DNA of 64,000 bases, taken from the NCBI RefSeq assembly GCF_009765835.1, contig NZ_LMUS01000001.1, positions 744,001-808,000 on the forward strand, written 5' to 3'. Source of the stretch: Granulicella sp. L56 (GTDB taxonomy: Bacteria; Acidobacteriota; Terriglobia; Terriglobales; Acidobacteriaceae). The notes below the pieces were generated by a model that saw only the letters and a program-made list of their open reading frames with translations, searched no databases and was not told the origin of the DNA. The translations under genes were made by a program, and so were the position numbers. This document shows, in pieces, positions 1 through 9,680 of the stretch. Numbering within the stretch: the first letter of the stretch is position 1; each line of letters opens with the position of its first letter.

Positions 1-1558
1 ATTTGGTGAAGCGCGTCGCGGAGTTGTCCGAGACTGTGGTGTGAGCGTATTGCACCTGCAGAATCTGGGTGGGGCTGAAGATGTGAACAAAGCTGCCACC
101 CCAATTACGACCCTGGATCTCGTGGTCGGTCAGCAGTCCAGGCAATCCGCCTGAAGAATTGAGCGTGCTGTTGATGAAGCTGTAGCGGAACCAGGCAGTG
201 TCTTTGGTCCCAAAGCTTTGATCCCCACGGATGTCGAACTCATTCTGCTGTTGCGTCAATGGAGTAGCGTCGAGCGCATTCGCTGTGCAGGTACCATTGC
301 TACTGACCAGGCAGGGCCCTGGTGCGGGGAAGACAAATTTCGCGTAGGCGACCATCCGCTGGTCGATCAGATTGGAAGGAATCTGGTTGCCAGCAAATGC
401 CGGACGGGTGAAGGTTTGACCATCAGTCGTGGTCTGAAATGGATTGTAGATTTGAAGTTGATTGTTGTCGGCCTCGTTACCTGACAGCTCCGCGTCGGTC
501 GGTACAAGGATCAGGTTGTTCTGCGGTGTCGAATACCGATACCCCTGATACGCGCCAAAGAAGAAGGACTTGTTCCTGCCGTTGTAAAGCTTCGGAATGA
601 CGACAGGACCGCCGATTGATCCACCGAACTGATTCTGATGGAAAGAGGGCTTGGGCGTGGACGCCGGCAGAAAATAATTGCGTGCGTCGAAGACGGTGTT
701 GCGAACATATTCCCAGCCCGAACCGTGAAATTCGTTGGTGCCGCTCTTCGTGACTACATTCACTACGCCACCGAGCACGGAACCGTACTCCGCATTGTCG
801 GTATGCGAAACGACTTTGAACTCCTGAATCGCGTCGATGATAGGCGAGATGGCATAGGTGCTCTCGATTGCACCGTAGTTGTATAGTCCGTCCATCAGAT
901 AGAAATTGCTGCGGTTGGTCTGCCCGTTGATAGCAGGAAAGGAGTAGTCCGAACCGATGGCGACAGCGGCGCCGAATCCGCCGTTACTGGACATTCCAGC
1001 ACTCTGCCCCGTCATGATTGGAACCACGCCTGGGGTGAGTGCCAGCAGCGCTGTAAAGTTTCGTCCATTTAGAGGAAGATCGTTGACCTGTTTGGTCTCG
1101 ATCACAGTTCCCAAACTCGCGCCGGTCACATCCAACTGGGCGGCCGTGGCATCCACTGTGACGGCTTCCGTCTGACTTCCTACCGCAAGGCTGAAGTCGA
1201 GCGTAGCGGTCTGGTCGACGGCGAGGACAAATTCAGCAACCTTTTGCGGATTGAACCCAGTCGCACTCGCCTGAACGGTATAGTGGCCCGGCGTGATATC
1301 GAGAATGGCATACGCGCCTGAGTTGTTGGAGACCGATTGATGCACGACCGATGTCGCGGTGTTCTGCAACACGATCGTCGCACCGGGAATCACCGCGCCA
1401 TTGGGGTCGCGAATGACTCCATTGACGGAAGCGGTCGAGACCTGGGCGATTGCCGGGGCCGCGAAGAGGAGGAGGAGAAGGCCAACGAAACAGGTTTTAT
1501 GCATTCCTGGGAGCAGAGCAGCAATCTGACGGGCAAAGTTTTGCGCGTAATTTGTCAT
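1..1558 (-). CDS. TonB-dependent receptor, N-terminal part (cut by window edge)
   Basis: My own reading of the minus strand from an ATG at 1558 is open to the window edge, so about 519 residues are visible and the C-terminal barrel lies outside. The order is a signal peptide ending near APAIAQ, a carboxypeptidase-regulatory-like beta domain (SVNGVIRDPNGAVIPGATI), a plug domain with the DLPLNGRNFTALLAL stretch typical of acidobacterial Oar/SusC-like receptors, then the start of the barrel (VNVVTKSGTNEFHGSGWEY). A GAGAGAGG ribosome site eight bases upstream supports this start; an ATG at 1504 would also give a signal peptide. It is an outer-membrane importer of an unknown ligand, probably a glycan. 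It is divergent from a LacI-family gene, its most likely local regulator. No frameshift was seen in the part read. Confidence 0.88.
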   Translation of the reverse strand, partial: MTNYAQNFARQIAALLPGMHKTCFVGLLLLLFAAPAIAQVSTASVNGVIRDPNGAVIPGATIVLQNTATSVVHQSVSNNSGAYAILDITPGHYTVQASATGFNPQKVAEFVLAVDQTATLDFSLAVGSQTEAVTVDATAAQLDVTGASLGTVIETKQVNDLPLNGRNFTALLALTPGVVPIMTGQSAGMSSNGGFGAAVAIGSDYSFPAINGQTNRSNFYLMDGLYNYGAIESTYAISPIIDAIQEFKVVSHTDNAEYGSVLGGVVNVVTKSGTNEFHGSGWEYVRNTVFDARNYFLPASTPKPSFHQNQFGGSIGGPVVIPKLYNGRNKSFFFGAYQGYRYSTPQNNLILVPTDAELSGNEADNNQLQIYNPFQTTTDGQTFTRPAFAGNQIPSNLIDQRMVAYAKFVFPAPGPCLVSSNGTCTANALDATPLTQQQNEFDIRGDQSFGTKDTAWFRYSFINSTLNSSGGLPGLLTDHEIQGRNWGGSFVHIFSPTQILQVQYAHTTVSDNSATRFTK

Positions 1559-1679
1559 CGAAGGAACCTCTCTCATCGTGCTGATCTCATCCCACCATCT
1601 CGTCGATGGCGTCCTGCAGGTGACTCATGGCCCAAGGAATACGGTTACTGTTCCGAATACTTTACAAAGGTGGAACCAA

Positions 1680-1708
1680 CTTTTATCTGCGCACAACGAC
1701 TTTGTCAA
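1680..1708 (-). promoter_or_regulatory. Putative promoter of the first TonB receptor
   Basis: On the minus strand a perfect TTGACA (1703-1708) is followed after 17 bases by TAAAAG (1680-1685), a four-of-six -10 match. It faces the receptor whose start is at 1558. Seen in sequence; function inferred. Confidence 0.45.
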
Positions 1709-1719
1709 GTGAAAAAGTC

Positions 1720-1755
1720 AATCTTTCGGATGAGCCGTGGCTCATTGGAAAGATT
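1720..1755. promoter_or_regulatory. 36-bp near-perfect palindrome between divergent genes
   Basis: Left arm 1720-1736 and right arm 1739-1755 (17 bases each, two mismatches) flank a two-base centre GT; the inner part reads ATGAGCC-GT-GGCTCAT. It sits upstream of the putative -35 boxes of both the receptor and the LacI gene. It could be a tandem operator for a dimeric regulator or a cruciform/hairpin. The LacI protein starting at 1917 is the obvious candidate ligand, but this is inference. Confidence 0.5.
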
Positions 1756-1801
1756 GGGCGGCAAGTCCGCGCCCACCAGCACTTGATTTTGATTTGGAGG
1801 T

Positions 1802-1831
1802 TTGCCTGGATCGAAGAATTTCCGCTATAGT
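1802..1831 (+). promoter_or_regulatory. Putative promoter of the LacI-family gene
   Basis: TTGCCT (1802-1807) and TATAGT (1826-1831) are separated by 18 bases and lie about 85 bases before the ATG at 1917. Reasonable sigma-70-like spacing; no further support. Confidence 0.4.
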
Positions 1832-1916
1832 ATGCGGCTCAGTCAAAGTTTCGTAGACCGATGCTTTGGGTCAAACGCAAGAGTGGGCCGATCTGAGCAT
1901 GAAAGGTGCACTTTAT

Positions 1917-2954
1917 ATGACGATTCGGATGAAGGACATAGCAAAAGATCTCGGTCTTTCGCAGGCTACCGTTTCCAAAGTCCTCCGCGACCATCCTGAC
2001 ATCGGCGAGTCCACTCGCAGGCGCGTGCTGGAACGCGTCAAGGAGCTGGACTACCAGCCAAATTCTCTTGCGCGCAGCCTTGTGACCGGGCGCAGTTTTT
2101 TGATTGGCCTGATCGCTCCCAGCCTGCTTCATCCGTTTTTTGCCGAGATCGCCATTGCGCTGTCCAGTTTGATTCGGGACAGAGGCTATTCCCTGATCGT
2201 GTCTTCTTCCGAGGAAGATCCGGAGCTAGAAAAGGAGGAGATATCGCGGCTGCTCGGGCACCACATGGACGCGCTCGTCATTGCGTCCGCCGGGTCGAAC
2301 ATTGAGCAGTTCGAACGGATGGACAGCAAGGGGCAACCGTACGTTCTCATCGATCGCGATCTGGCCGGCATCGAGGCTAACTTCGTCGGCATCAACGATA
2401 AGAGAGCTGGATATCTTGCAACGGAGCACCTCATCAGCATGGGTTGCCGACGCATTGCGCACATTCGCGGGCAGGACAACAGTCCGGGCAACGGCAGATT
2501 CGAGGGCTACAAGGAGGCCTTGCACAACCATCGTCTTCCCTGTTCGGACGAATATGTTGTGCGCCGGAGCTACGTGGATATCGAAACCACCCGCCAGGGC
2601 GCGGAGGCCATGCGCTTGCTGCTGGAAAGAGATCCGAAGCCCGACGGCGTATTCTGCTTCAACGATCCGCTTGCGATTGGAGCCATGAGCACGATCCTCG
2701 AAGCACGCCTGAGGATTCCGGAAGACATTGCGTTGATCGGCTGCGGCAATTTGCCCAATAACGACTGGCTTCGCGTTCCTCTGTCGAGCATTGACCAGCA
2801 TAGTCATACCATTGGTCGGAGGGCTGCGGAACTTGCGCTCAACTTGATCGAATCCAAGCAAACGCCGCGCATCCAGACCACGGTGCTGGAACCAAGCCTT
2901 GTAGTACGCGCATCGACGCAGAAAAAAAGGACCAATGAAGCGACTCGTTTGTAA
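1917..2954 (+). CDS. LacI-family transcriptional regulator
   Basis: The N-terminus carries the LacI helix-turn-helix (MKDIAKDLGLSQATVSKVL) followed by the hinge helix (YQPNSLARSLVTGRS) and a periplasmic-binding-protein-like ligand domain, including the GYLATEHLISMGCRRIAHI and DGVFCFNDPLAIGAM segments usual for sugar-sensing members. I prefer the ATG at 1917 because AAAGG lies ten bases upstream and the helix-turn-helix then starts at residue 5; an in-frame start at 1866 would add 17 unrelated residues. Length, about 345 residues, is normal. It is divergent from the first TonB receptor, with a 36-bp palindrome between them, and is followed closely by the cytochrome-TPR gene. It likely controls the receptor in response to a sugar. 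Confidence 0.9.
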   Translation: MTIRMKDIAKDLGLSQATVSKVLRDHPDIGESTRRRVLERVKELDYQPNSLARSLVTGRSFLIGLIAPSLLHPFFAEIAIALSSLIRDRGYSLIVSSSEEDPELEKEEISRLLGHHMDALVIASAGSNIEQFERMDSKGQPYVLIDRDLAGIEANFVGINDKRAGYLATEHLISMGCRRIAHIRGQDNSPGNGRFEGYKEALHNHRLPCSDEYVVRRSYVDIETTRQGAEAMRLLLERDPKPDGVFCFNDPLAIGAMSTILEARLRIPEDIALIGCGNLPNNDWLRVPLSSIDQHSHTIGRRAAELALNLIESKQTPRIQTTVLEPSLVVRASTQKKRTNEATRL

Positions 2955-2973
2955 AGCGAGGCCTGATTCCATC

Positions 2974-4809
2974 ATGGATTGGAACAAAGGATCTCTTCGG
3001 CCTGGTGGCATCTTCGCAGTGAGGCGCGTGACATCCGCGGTGATCCTGCTTTCCATTTCCATGCTTCCGGGACTTAGTTTCGGGCAGCCCCCAAAAAATC
3101 ATGCTGCCGCGCCGACCGGCAAATCCAAGAATGAATATGTCGGCTCGAGCGCCTGCTCCCCATGCCACTCCGAGATCTATCGAGAGTTCTCGCAGACGAG
3201 CATGGGACGTTCCATGTCGCCGATCACACCGGCATTCATAAAAACAATTCCTTCCTCCGCCGCTTACGTCAACCCGCAACTGCAGCGCAGGTTCGAAGTT
3301 TTCACCAAAGACGGAAAACTCTATCAGAGCGAATCCGGAACCGACGCCGACGGCAAGGAGAGTTTTCGGGACGCTCACGAGCTGCAATGGGTTATCGGAG
3401 CGGGGGTCAATGGATTCGGAACGATCCTCGAGAAAGACAATCATCTGTTCCAAGCGCCACTGTCGTTCTATTCCAAGCCAATGAGCTGGGAACCGTCGCC
3501 GGGATATGAGTTAACCGATCTGGGATTCAATCGTCCGATTACCCCAGGTTGCATCTCCTGCCACAGCGGGCGGCCCAATGCTGTGCCGGGGAGCACCGGA
3601 GAGTTTGAACGCACTCCTTTTTCCGAGCTCGCCATTGGCTGCGAGCGATGCCACGGCCCCGGAGCGGCGCATGTAGCGCTCATGAGTGGCTCCCCTGTCC
3701 CTAGATTGAATAAGGGTGCTCCGTCCAATCCCGTCACCATGATCGTCAATCCTGCTCATCTCACGCCATACATGGCGGACAATATCTGCATGGCTTGCCA
3801 TCAGGCGGGCGACGTTCGAGTTCTCAAGCCGGGAAAGACGTATAAGGACATTCGCCCCGGATCTCCGCTCGACGATACGTTGTCAATCCTTATGGTTCCG
3901 CCCACACGGGAGTCTCCCCCCTCTGAGGACCATGTTGACCATTACTATTCCATGACGTTGAGCAAGTGCTATCGCGCGAGCAAGGGACGCCTTCGCTGCA
4001 TTAGCTGCCACGACCCTCACGTAGAGCCAACACGGGAAGAAGCTCCGGCGTATTTCAACAGCAAATGCCTGACCTGCCATACCAGCCAAAGCTGCAAGCT
4101 TTCTTTAGAAGTTCGGATGCAGCAAAAACCGGCCAATAACTGCATCGGCTGCCATATGCCCCAGCGCGACATCCAGGTCATCTCGCACTCCAGCGCCACC
4201 AACCACCGCATCGTGGCGACCCCTGATGAACCCTTTCCGGATGTCACCTTCACGCAGACGACGGCTGCACTGCCGGATTTGATCCACATCAACCCCGCTC
4301 ATCTCTCAATGCCAGGCCAGCAGGCTGCTACTCCACTTCCGCTGCTGACACTTTTGCAGGCGTATGGAGAGCTTGCGGAGAATAAGCCGCAGTATGTGGC
4401 CTCTTATCTCAAAGTCCTTGGCCAACTAGAGCAGGCACAGCCAGATAACCCTTTGGTGCAAGCGGCTCTGGGACGCAGAGATCTGAAAAGTGGCGACTTC
4501 GTGAATGCTGTCGGCCATCTCCGGCACTCGGTTGAGACTGGTCAAGCTGTCGCGACGACCTATGCCGATTTGGCAGACGCGCTCACTCATCTGGGACAGA
4601 CCGACGAAGCTCGTCCACTGATTGAGAAAGCAATCCAGTTGGACCCGTTCAACCCTGTCACAAGGAAGATGCTGGTCGTCAATCTCATTGAGGCCAAGCA
4701 ATATCCAAAGGCGCAGAAGGCACTCGAAGACTATCTCGAAGTCTTTCCGCAAGATAGTTTCATGCGGCAGATGCTGAACCGCGCGGAGGGCACGAGCCCG
4801 CATCCTTGA
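2974..4809 (+). CDS. Seven-haem c-type cytochrome with C-terminal TPR repeats
   Basis: An exported multihaem protein. After a signal segment (RVTSAVILLSISMLPGLSFG) there are seven CxxCH haem-binding motifs: CSPCH, CISCH, CERCH, CMACH, CISCH, CLTCH and CIGCH, spread over roughly the first 400 residues, resembling the cytochrome c-554-type region. A TPR region follows in the last 150 residues (ATTYADLADALTHLGQ and the next repeat). An ATG at 2935, inside the end of the LacI gene, gives a longer form; the ATG at 2974 has a GAGG about 11 bases upstream and a tidier signal peptide. Such proteins occur next to CRTAC1 proteins in Acidobacteria and Planctomycetes; their electron partner is unknown. 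It converges on the CRTAC1 gene that ends at 4915. A periplasmic redox or scaffold role is inferred. Confidence 0.85.
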   Translation: MDWNKGSLRPGGIFAVRRVTSAVILLSISMLPGLSFGQPPKNHAAAPTGKSKNEYVGSSACSPCHSEIYREFSQTSMGRSMSPITPAFIKTIPSSAAYVNPQLQRRFEVFTKDGKLYQSESGTDADGKESFRDAHELQWVIGAGVNGFGTILEKDNHLFQAPLSFYSKPMSWEPSPGYELTDLGFNRPITPGCISCHSGRPNAVPGSTGEFERTPFSELAIGCERCHGPGAAHVALMSGSPVPRLNKGAPSNPVTMIVNPAHLTPYMADNICMACHQAGDVRVLKPGKTYKDIRPGSPLDDTLSILMVPPTRESPPSEDHVDHYYSMTLSKCYRASKGRLRCISCHDPHVEPTREEAPAYFNSKCLTCHTSQSCKLSLEVRMQQKPANNCIGCHMPQRDIQVISHSSATNHRIVATPDEPFPDVTFTQTTAALPDLIHINPAHLSMPGQQAATPLPLLTLLQAYGELAENKPQYVASYLKVLGQLEQAQPDNPLVQAALGRRDLKSGDFVNAVGHLRHSVETGQAVATTYADLADALTHLGQTDEARPLIEKAIQLDPFNPVTRKMLVVNLIEAKQYPKAQKALEDYLEVFPQDSFMRQMLNRAEGTSPHP

Positions 4810-4914
4810 AGCGATTCCGAGAGCCCATCCACTCCGCTTGGCTTCGGTCGAGATGACGTTTCGTTGGGGTTGCGATGACGTTTTGTAGTTTCTGAACAGT
4901 TTCCAGGGAAAAGC

Positions 4915-6714
4915 CTAAGGCTTCGAAGACCTGTACGGTACCTTGCTGACGATCCCTTTCCCTTCCTGGATGGTGATAATCTGGCCGGCGGCCACCGAAG
5001 AGAAGTTCTCGATGCTGCCATCGAGCCAATGAACGAACAGGGTGGCCGAGGTCGCTTTTCCCAAGCCAAAGTGAAGTCGAAAATCGCTCTGAGAGATATA
5101 CGAGCCGCCGCTGCGGACCTCGTCGATTTGTGTCTGCCCGTTCGCGGTGACCGTAATTCGAGCGCCGATTGCATCCCGGTTGGTTGCCGTTAGAGCGCGT
5201 ATCAAGATGGAGTGGCCCAGAGTAGGAGCAACGTTCTTCAAAAGCGATGGAGCCTCTCCCATATTGACGATGACGATTTCCTGATTGCCGTCGTTGTTGA
5301 GGTCCCCGATGGCCAACCCGCGGGAAGCGTGGGCCGCGGTGATACCACTTCCGGCCGAAGAAGAGAGGTCGAAGAACTGTCCGTCGCCACGATTCCAGTA
5401 GAGCAACCGGCTCTGCTTGAACGTCTCGCCGGTGTGTCCAGTATCCACTTCGGGGTAGACGTGCCCATTGGCGAGAATCAGATCTTTCCAGCCATCGTTA
5501 TCGATATCGATTGCTGCGGTGCCCCAACCCAAGTACCGGGTGTTGACCGCGAGCCCGGTTTCGATGGTTGCATCGACGAAATTGTTCGCGCCCTGATTGC
5601 TGTAGAGAGTAGAGGTATCGTCGGCAAAGTTGGTCTTGAAGATATCGAGGCGACCGCTGTGGCTGAAGTCGGCTGCTGCCACCCCCATGCCGGCCTGCGC
5701 GCGTCCTTCGTCGTTATAAGCTACGCCGGACTCGACACCAATCTCCTCGAAGCCCTTGCCTTTGAGGTTGTGAAAGTAGAGGCTCGCGGTGGAGTCGCAC
5801 GCGACATAGATATCCGGCCAGCCATCATTGTCGAAATCATCAACCAGCGGGGAAAAGCAGTAGTAGTCCTTGGGCGTGGTGATATGCATCTGGTCCGAGA
5901 CATCGGTAAAGTGGCCATGCCCATCGTTCTGATACAGAGAGATCGTCTCGCCTGGCAGTCCTCGCGGGCCGCAGATCACTGGCAGCCCCTTCCATTCGCA
6001 CTGCGACTTCTCGCCCGGATGCGGTGTCTTGGCCGGATCGAATTCGATGTAGTGAGCAACGACCAGATCGAGGGCTCCATCCCGGTTGAAGTCCACGAAA
6101 GCGCAGCCTGTGCTCCAGCGTGGCTTCGGCGATGCGAGGCCACGCGCCTCCGTTTCATTCTTAAACGTGCCATTGCCCTGGTTATGGTAAAGAACGTTCT
6201 GCCCCCATTGCGTGATGAAGAGATCAACATGCCCGTCGTTGTCGATATCCCCGGCGCAGACTCCCTGCCCCCATCCGGTGTGCGTCAATCCGGCCTTGGC
6301 GGTGACATCTTCAAACTTCAGGCCACCGAGGTTGTGATACAGCACTGGCGTAGACGTGCCACCATCCTGGAAGCGGTCGCCGTTGACAAACAGAATGTCC
6401 GGCAAGCCATCGTTGTCGTAATCGAAGATCGCCACTCCAGTTCCTGTCGTCTCGATGATGTATTGCTTATTCGTTGCCGCCCCGGAGACATTGAGTCCGG
6501 TAAGGCCGGCTTGGGCAGCGATGTCTTCATAACGCACGACGGGCGCCTTCACTCCCGAAGGCAAAGGCTTCGCAGGCGTGGCCACGCCGTTCCCCGTTGA
6601 CACTCCCATTTGCGCGTGACACAGGCCGACCGGAACGAAGCAGAGAAAAAATGCTGTCCATCGAAGCAAGGAAGCGAGATGCTTTTGTGTGGCGCTGAGA
6701 CGAAACTTCTCCAT
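4915..6714 (-). CDS. CRTAC1-family protein (FG-GAP/VCBS repeats + ASPIC/UnbV domain)
   Basis: A secreted protein: signal peptide in the first 35 residues (TAFFLCFVPVGLCHAQ), then seven FG-GAP/VCBS-like calcium-binding blades, each with a D-x-D-x-D-G core (DYDNDGLPDILFV, DIDNDGHVDLFIT, DFNRDGALDLVVA, DFDNDGWPDIYVA, DFSHSGRLDIFKT, DIDNDGWKDLILA, DLNNDGNQEIVIV), then a C-terminal ASPIC/UnbV domain (NRDAIGARITV through IITIQEGKGIV). A seven-bladed integrin-like propeller is expected. Length, 599 residues, is normal for the family, whose biochemical role is not established. It lies between the convergent multihaem cytochrome gene and a divergent TPR gene, a grouping that recurs with a second CRTAC1-TPR pair near 42 kb. 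Confidence 0.9.
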   Translation of the reverse strand: MEKFRLSATQKHLASLLRWTAFFLCFVPVGLCHAQMGVSTGNGVATPAKPLPSGVKAPVVRYEDIAAQAGLTGLNVSGAATNKQYIIETTGTGVAIFDYDNDGLPDILFVNGDRFQDGGTSTPVLYHNLGGLKFEDVTAKAGLTHTGWGQGVCAGDIDNDGHVDLFITQWGQNVLYHNQGNGTFKNETEARGLASPKPRWSTGCAFVDFNRDGALDLVVAHYIEFDPAKTPHPGEKSQCEWKGLPVICGPRGLPGETISLYQNDGHGHFTDVSDQMHITTPKDYYCFSPLVDDFDNDGWPDIYVACDSTASLYFHNLKGKGFEEIGVESGVAYNDEGRAQAGMGVAAADFSHSGRLDIFKTNFADDTSTLYSNQGANNFVDATIETGLAVNTRYLGWGTAAIDIDNDGWKDLILANGHVYPEVDTGHTGETFKQSRLLYWNRGDGQFFDLSSSAGSGITAAHASRGLAIGDLNNDGNQEIVIVNMGEAPSLLKNVAPTLGHSILIRALTATNRDAIGARITVTANGQTQIDEVRSGGSYISQSDFRLHFGLGKATSATLFVHWLDGSIENFSSVAAGQIITIQEGKGIVSKVPYRSSKP

Positions 6715-6912
6715 GTTCTGGCGAATTATAGCAGCGGAAAATGTGATCTGTTATGTGGCCAACCGTTCGGCCCAGCAACCGGAAATACTGTTTGCCGCGC
6801 AGATATGCCGTGGCTCTTTGCCCTCCTAACGTGTCATTGCGCCCTCTGCCCCGTGAGATGGATGCAACGGATATAGTGGATTCACGTCGAAGCAATACAC
6901 CGCGGAGCTTAC

Positions 6913-9537
6913 ATGGCCTGGAGTCGAATTCTTTTGTCTGCCCACAGCGAATCCTTTCACGAAGATGGCGGAAGGCGAAGCCCGGCGCGGCGCTCTCTAC
7001 TGCTTGCGCTCCCTGCTCTCTGTGTTTTGCCATCGATTGCATTCGCTCAGAGCGCACCCAACTGCAAGGGGCCAGCGGCCCTGAACCAGATGCTTGCGTC
7101 CAATCCTTCCGCCGGCGGTTACGAAGCACTGGGGACCTGGTTTGCAAAGCAGCGCCAATTTTCATGTGCGATTTCTGCTTTTGACTCTGCGCTGCGTCTC
7201 GATCCCAAATCGTGGCAGAGCCACTATGATCTTGGGATCACTCTGCTGACGAGCGGCAACCCCAGCCGCGCGATTACGGAACTCAAGACAGCGGCGAATC
7301 TGAAGCCTAACTCGGAGCAGATCTTATTGCCACTGGGAGCAGCGCTCAGCGAGTTGAACCGGCAAGACAGTGCCATCGAAGTCTTTAAGACCATTCTGAA
7401 AGAAAATCCGCAGTCGATCAGAGCGATCGACGGACTGACCAAGGCACTCATCGCGGAAAAGAGATACACCGCGGCAATTGCAGAGCTGAAGAACGCGCCT
7501 CCGGATGAAGTTTTGCAGCTTAATCTGGCCGTCGCGTATTCGAAGAACGGCAACGCCGACGAATCGCTGAAGGTCCTTTCCGCAATCGTCCAGCAGCATC
7601 CTTCCTACGCCCAGGGACACTTCAACATGGGGGCCGTCTATGTTCAACAGAATCGGTTCGGCGAGGCCGCGCAGGAATTCAAAGAGGCACTGCGTCTCGA
7701 TCCCTCCGACGACGTCACGCGCCTGTCCTATGTCAAGGCGCTGGTGGTTCTCGCTCAATTCGATACCGCTGTTCCCATCATTCGGGAGTATCGACAGCAC
7801 CGGCCACACGAGTTCGACGCTCTGTATTTTAGCGGCGTAGTGGAAAAGGGATTGGGAAACTATACGGAAGCCGAAGATTTTCTGCGTCAGGCCGTGACCA
7901 TTGACCCGAATTATTTCGATGCTCGATACAGCCTGGGCTACGTGCTTGCACACCTTGGCCGCCCCGCAGAGGCACGTCCAGAACTAGAAGCTGCGCTGAA
8001 ACTCAGCCCGGATTCAAGCAAGGCGCGTTTTCAGTTGGCTGCGGTCTTGCGTGCTCTGGGACAGAAGAATGAAGCGAGCAAGGAATTGAGTGCCTTCGAG
8101 AAGCAAAAGGAGGAAGGTGTTAAACAGGATGTCGCCGGGGTGAAGGCGAATCAGGCCAATGCGGATTTGCAGACAGGAGATCCGCAAAAGGCCGTTGCCT
8201 TGTATCGCGAATCACTGGCCGGAGACCCAGGGAATGCGCGAACTTACTATAACCTTGCCCTTGCGTTGTCGCGGACGGGAGATGACCGCGGTGAGCGGGA
8301 GGCGCTCGAAAAAGCGGTGGCGCTCGATGCGCAACTGTCTCGGCCCCACAATCAACTGGGGGTTCTCGATCTGCAGGAAAATCAGATTGCCGCAGCGAAA
8401 AAAGAATTTGAGACGGCTATCGCGCTCGATCCGCAGTACGCTGAAGCCCAAAATAATCTGGGCGTTCTTTGTGGACAACTTGGCGATAACGCGCAAGCCG
8501 AAAAGTTATTTCGCGAGGCCACGGAAAACAATCCTCAGTATGGTCAGGCGTTTGCAAATCTGGGCATGATCTTGGCGAGCGAAGCTCGATTCCCGGAGGC
8601 CAGCCAGGCGCTCTCCAGCGCAATTCAAATTGAACCGGAGAATGCTGGCGCGCTTAGCGCATATGGGATGGTTCTGGTGCGCCTGAACAAGGGAAGCGAC
8701 GCTCTGAACTACTTTCGCAAGGTGACGGCGCTCGATCCTAAATCGCCGGGGGCCCATCTGAATCTGGGAATTGCGCTGGCCGACCAGTTCGACCTCAACG
8801 GCGCGCTTGCCGAATTCTCCGAAGCGGTCAACCTTGATCCAAACAACGCCGTAGCGCACTACAACAAGGGCCGGGTACTCCTCGATTTGCAACGCAATAG
8901 CCAGGCGAAGCCTGAACTCGAGACGGCTACGCAACTCGATCCAAACTCCGCAGATTCCTGGTACCTGCTGGGCTTAATCTCAAGGCAGGCAGGGGAAGCG
9001 GACGCAGCGATTCGATATTTTGAGAAGTCGCTTGCCGTCAAGCCGGATAATGCCGAGGCCCATTTCATGCTGGGTCAGGAGTTGCAGCACAAGGGTGACA
9101 CCGCCGCTGCAATCAAGCAATGGCGCAGAACGATCGAAATTCAACCGCAATATAGCGAGGCCTACTACAGCCTTTCACGCCTGCTGATGCAATCGAATCC
9201 TGAGGAAGCCAAGCAATTGCAGGCACGATTCAAGGCATTGCAAGCAGCGCAACACATCACGGATCGCGCCAACACGCTTGGCAACTTTGCGCTGGCATCT
9301 GCCGACGCGCATGACTGGCCGCAGGCGATCGCGCAACTGAAAGAGGCTATTACTGCCTGCGGGCAGTGCGATTCGCTGGCGGCGCTTCACAAGGATCTTG
9401 GTCTGATCTATTGCCGCTCCGGCGACTACAAGAATGGACGAACAGAGTTGCTCGCAGCACAGAAATTGTCTCCGGCAGATGAGGACATCAAGAAGGCGCT
9501 TCAGCTATTGGCGACAACAGGATCGCCGACTTCATGA
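6913..9537 (+). CDS. Large exported TPR-repeat protein
   Basis: After an N-terminal hydrophobic segment ending SIAFAQ (residues about 30-46), essentially the whole 874-residue protein is tetratricopeptide repeats; units such as SHYDLGITLLTSGNPSRAI, AHYNKGRVLLDLQRNSQAK and AHFMLGQELQHKGDTAAAI recur about every 34 residues, giving 20 or more helical hairpins. TPR arrays are protein-interaction scaffolds; no catalytic domain is visible. The start at 6913 leaves about 30 residues before the signal core, so a later start is possible. It is divergent from the CRTAC1 gene and probably belongs to the same cell-envelope set. Partner proteins cannot be read from the sequence. Confidence 0.85.
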   Translation: MAWSRILLSAHSESFHEDGGRRSPARRSLLLALPALCVLPSIAFAQSAPNCKGPAALNQMLASNPSAGGYEALGTWFAKQRQFSCAISAFDSALRLDPKSWQSHYDLGITLLTSGNPSRAITELKTAANLKPNSEQILLPLGAALSELNRQDSAIEVFKTILKENPQSIRAIDGLTKALIAEKRYTAAIAELKNAPPDEVLQLNLAVAYSKNGNADESLKVLSAIVQQHPSYAQGHFNMGAVYVQQNRFGEAAQEFKEALRLDPSDDVTRLSYVKALVVLAQFDTAVPIIREYRQHRPHEFDALYFSGVVEKGLGNYTEAEDFLRQAVTIDPNYFDARYSLGYVLAHLGRPAEARPELEAALKLSPDSSKARFQLAAVLRALGQKNEASKELSAFEKQKEEGVKQDVAGVKANQANADLQTGDPQKAVALYRESLAGDPGNARTYYNLALALSRTGDDRGEREALEKAVALDAQLSRPHNQLGVLDLQENQIAAAKKEFETAIALDPQYAEAQNNLGVLCGQLGDNAQAEKLFREATENNPQYGQAFANLGMILASEARFPEASQALSSAIQIEPENAGALSAYGMVLVRLNKGSDALNYFRKVTALDPKSPGAHLNLGIALADQFDLNGALAEFSEAVNLDPNNAVAHYNKGRVLLDLQRNSQAKPELETATQLDPNSADSWYLLGLISRQAGEADAAIRYFEKSLAVKPDNAEAHFMLGQELQHKGDTAAAIKQWRRTIEIQPQYSEAYYSLSRLLMQSNPEEAKQLQARFKALQAAQHITDRANTLGNFALASADAHDWPQAIAQLKEAITACGQCDSLAALHKDLGLIYCRSGDYKNGRTELLAAQKLSPADEDIKKALQLLATTGSPTS

Positions 9538-9641
9538 GGCATAAATCCGTAGAGCATCTTCAGAAGTTGCCCTGATTCGCTTCAGTCTGTGGACCTGACT
9601 CGTGAAAGATCCGGCACCGGCTTTCGGCGGAGAGGAAGCCA

Positions 9642-9670
9642 TTGACAATACGGTTTCTGCCTCTTATCGT
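9642..9670 (+). promoter_or_regulatory. Promoter of the alpha/beta hydrolase gene
   Basis: Perfect TTGACA (9642-9647), 17-base spacer, TATCGT (9665-9670). The expected start of transcription, near 9677, is just before the 14-bp operator at 9681. Confidence 0.6.
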
Positions 9671-9680
9671 GGTAGCTCAC

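Noticed and set aside
2226..3062. Minus-strand frame of 278 codons across the LacI and cytochrome genes
   Set aside because: Antisense to a convincing LacI protein; no recognisable domain or ribosome site.
4836..4884. Twice-repeated GATGACGTTT in the gap after the cytochrome gene
   Set aside because: Only two short copies; too little to call a repeat element or regulatory site.
5212..6600. Long plus-strand open frame of 462 codons opposite the CRTAC1 gene
   Set aside because: It is the antisense shadow of the FG-GAP repeats; it has no family resemblance, and the minus-strand protein is clearly recognisable over the whole stretch.
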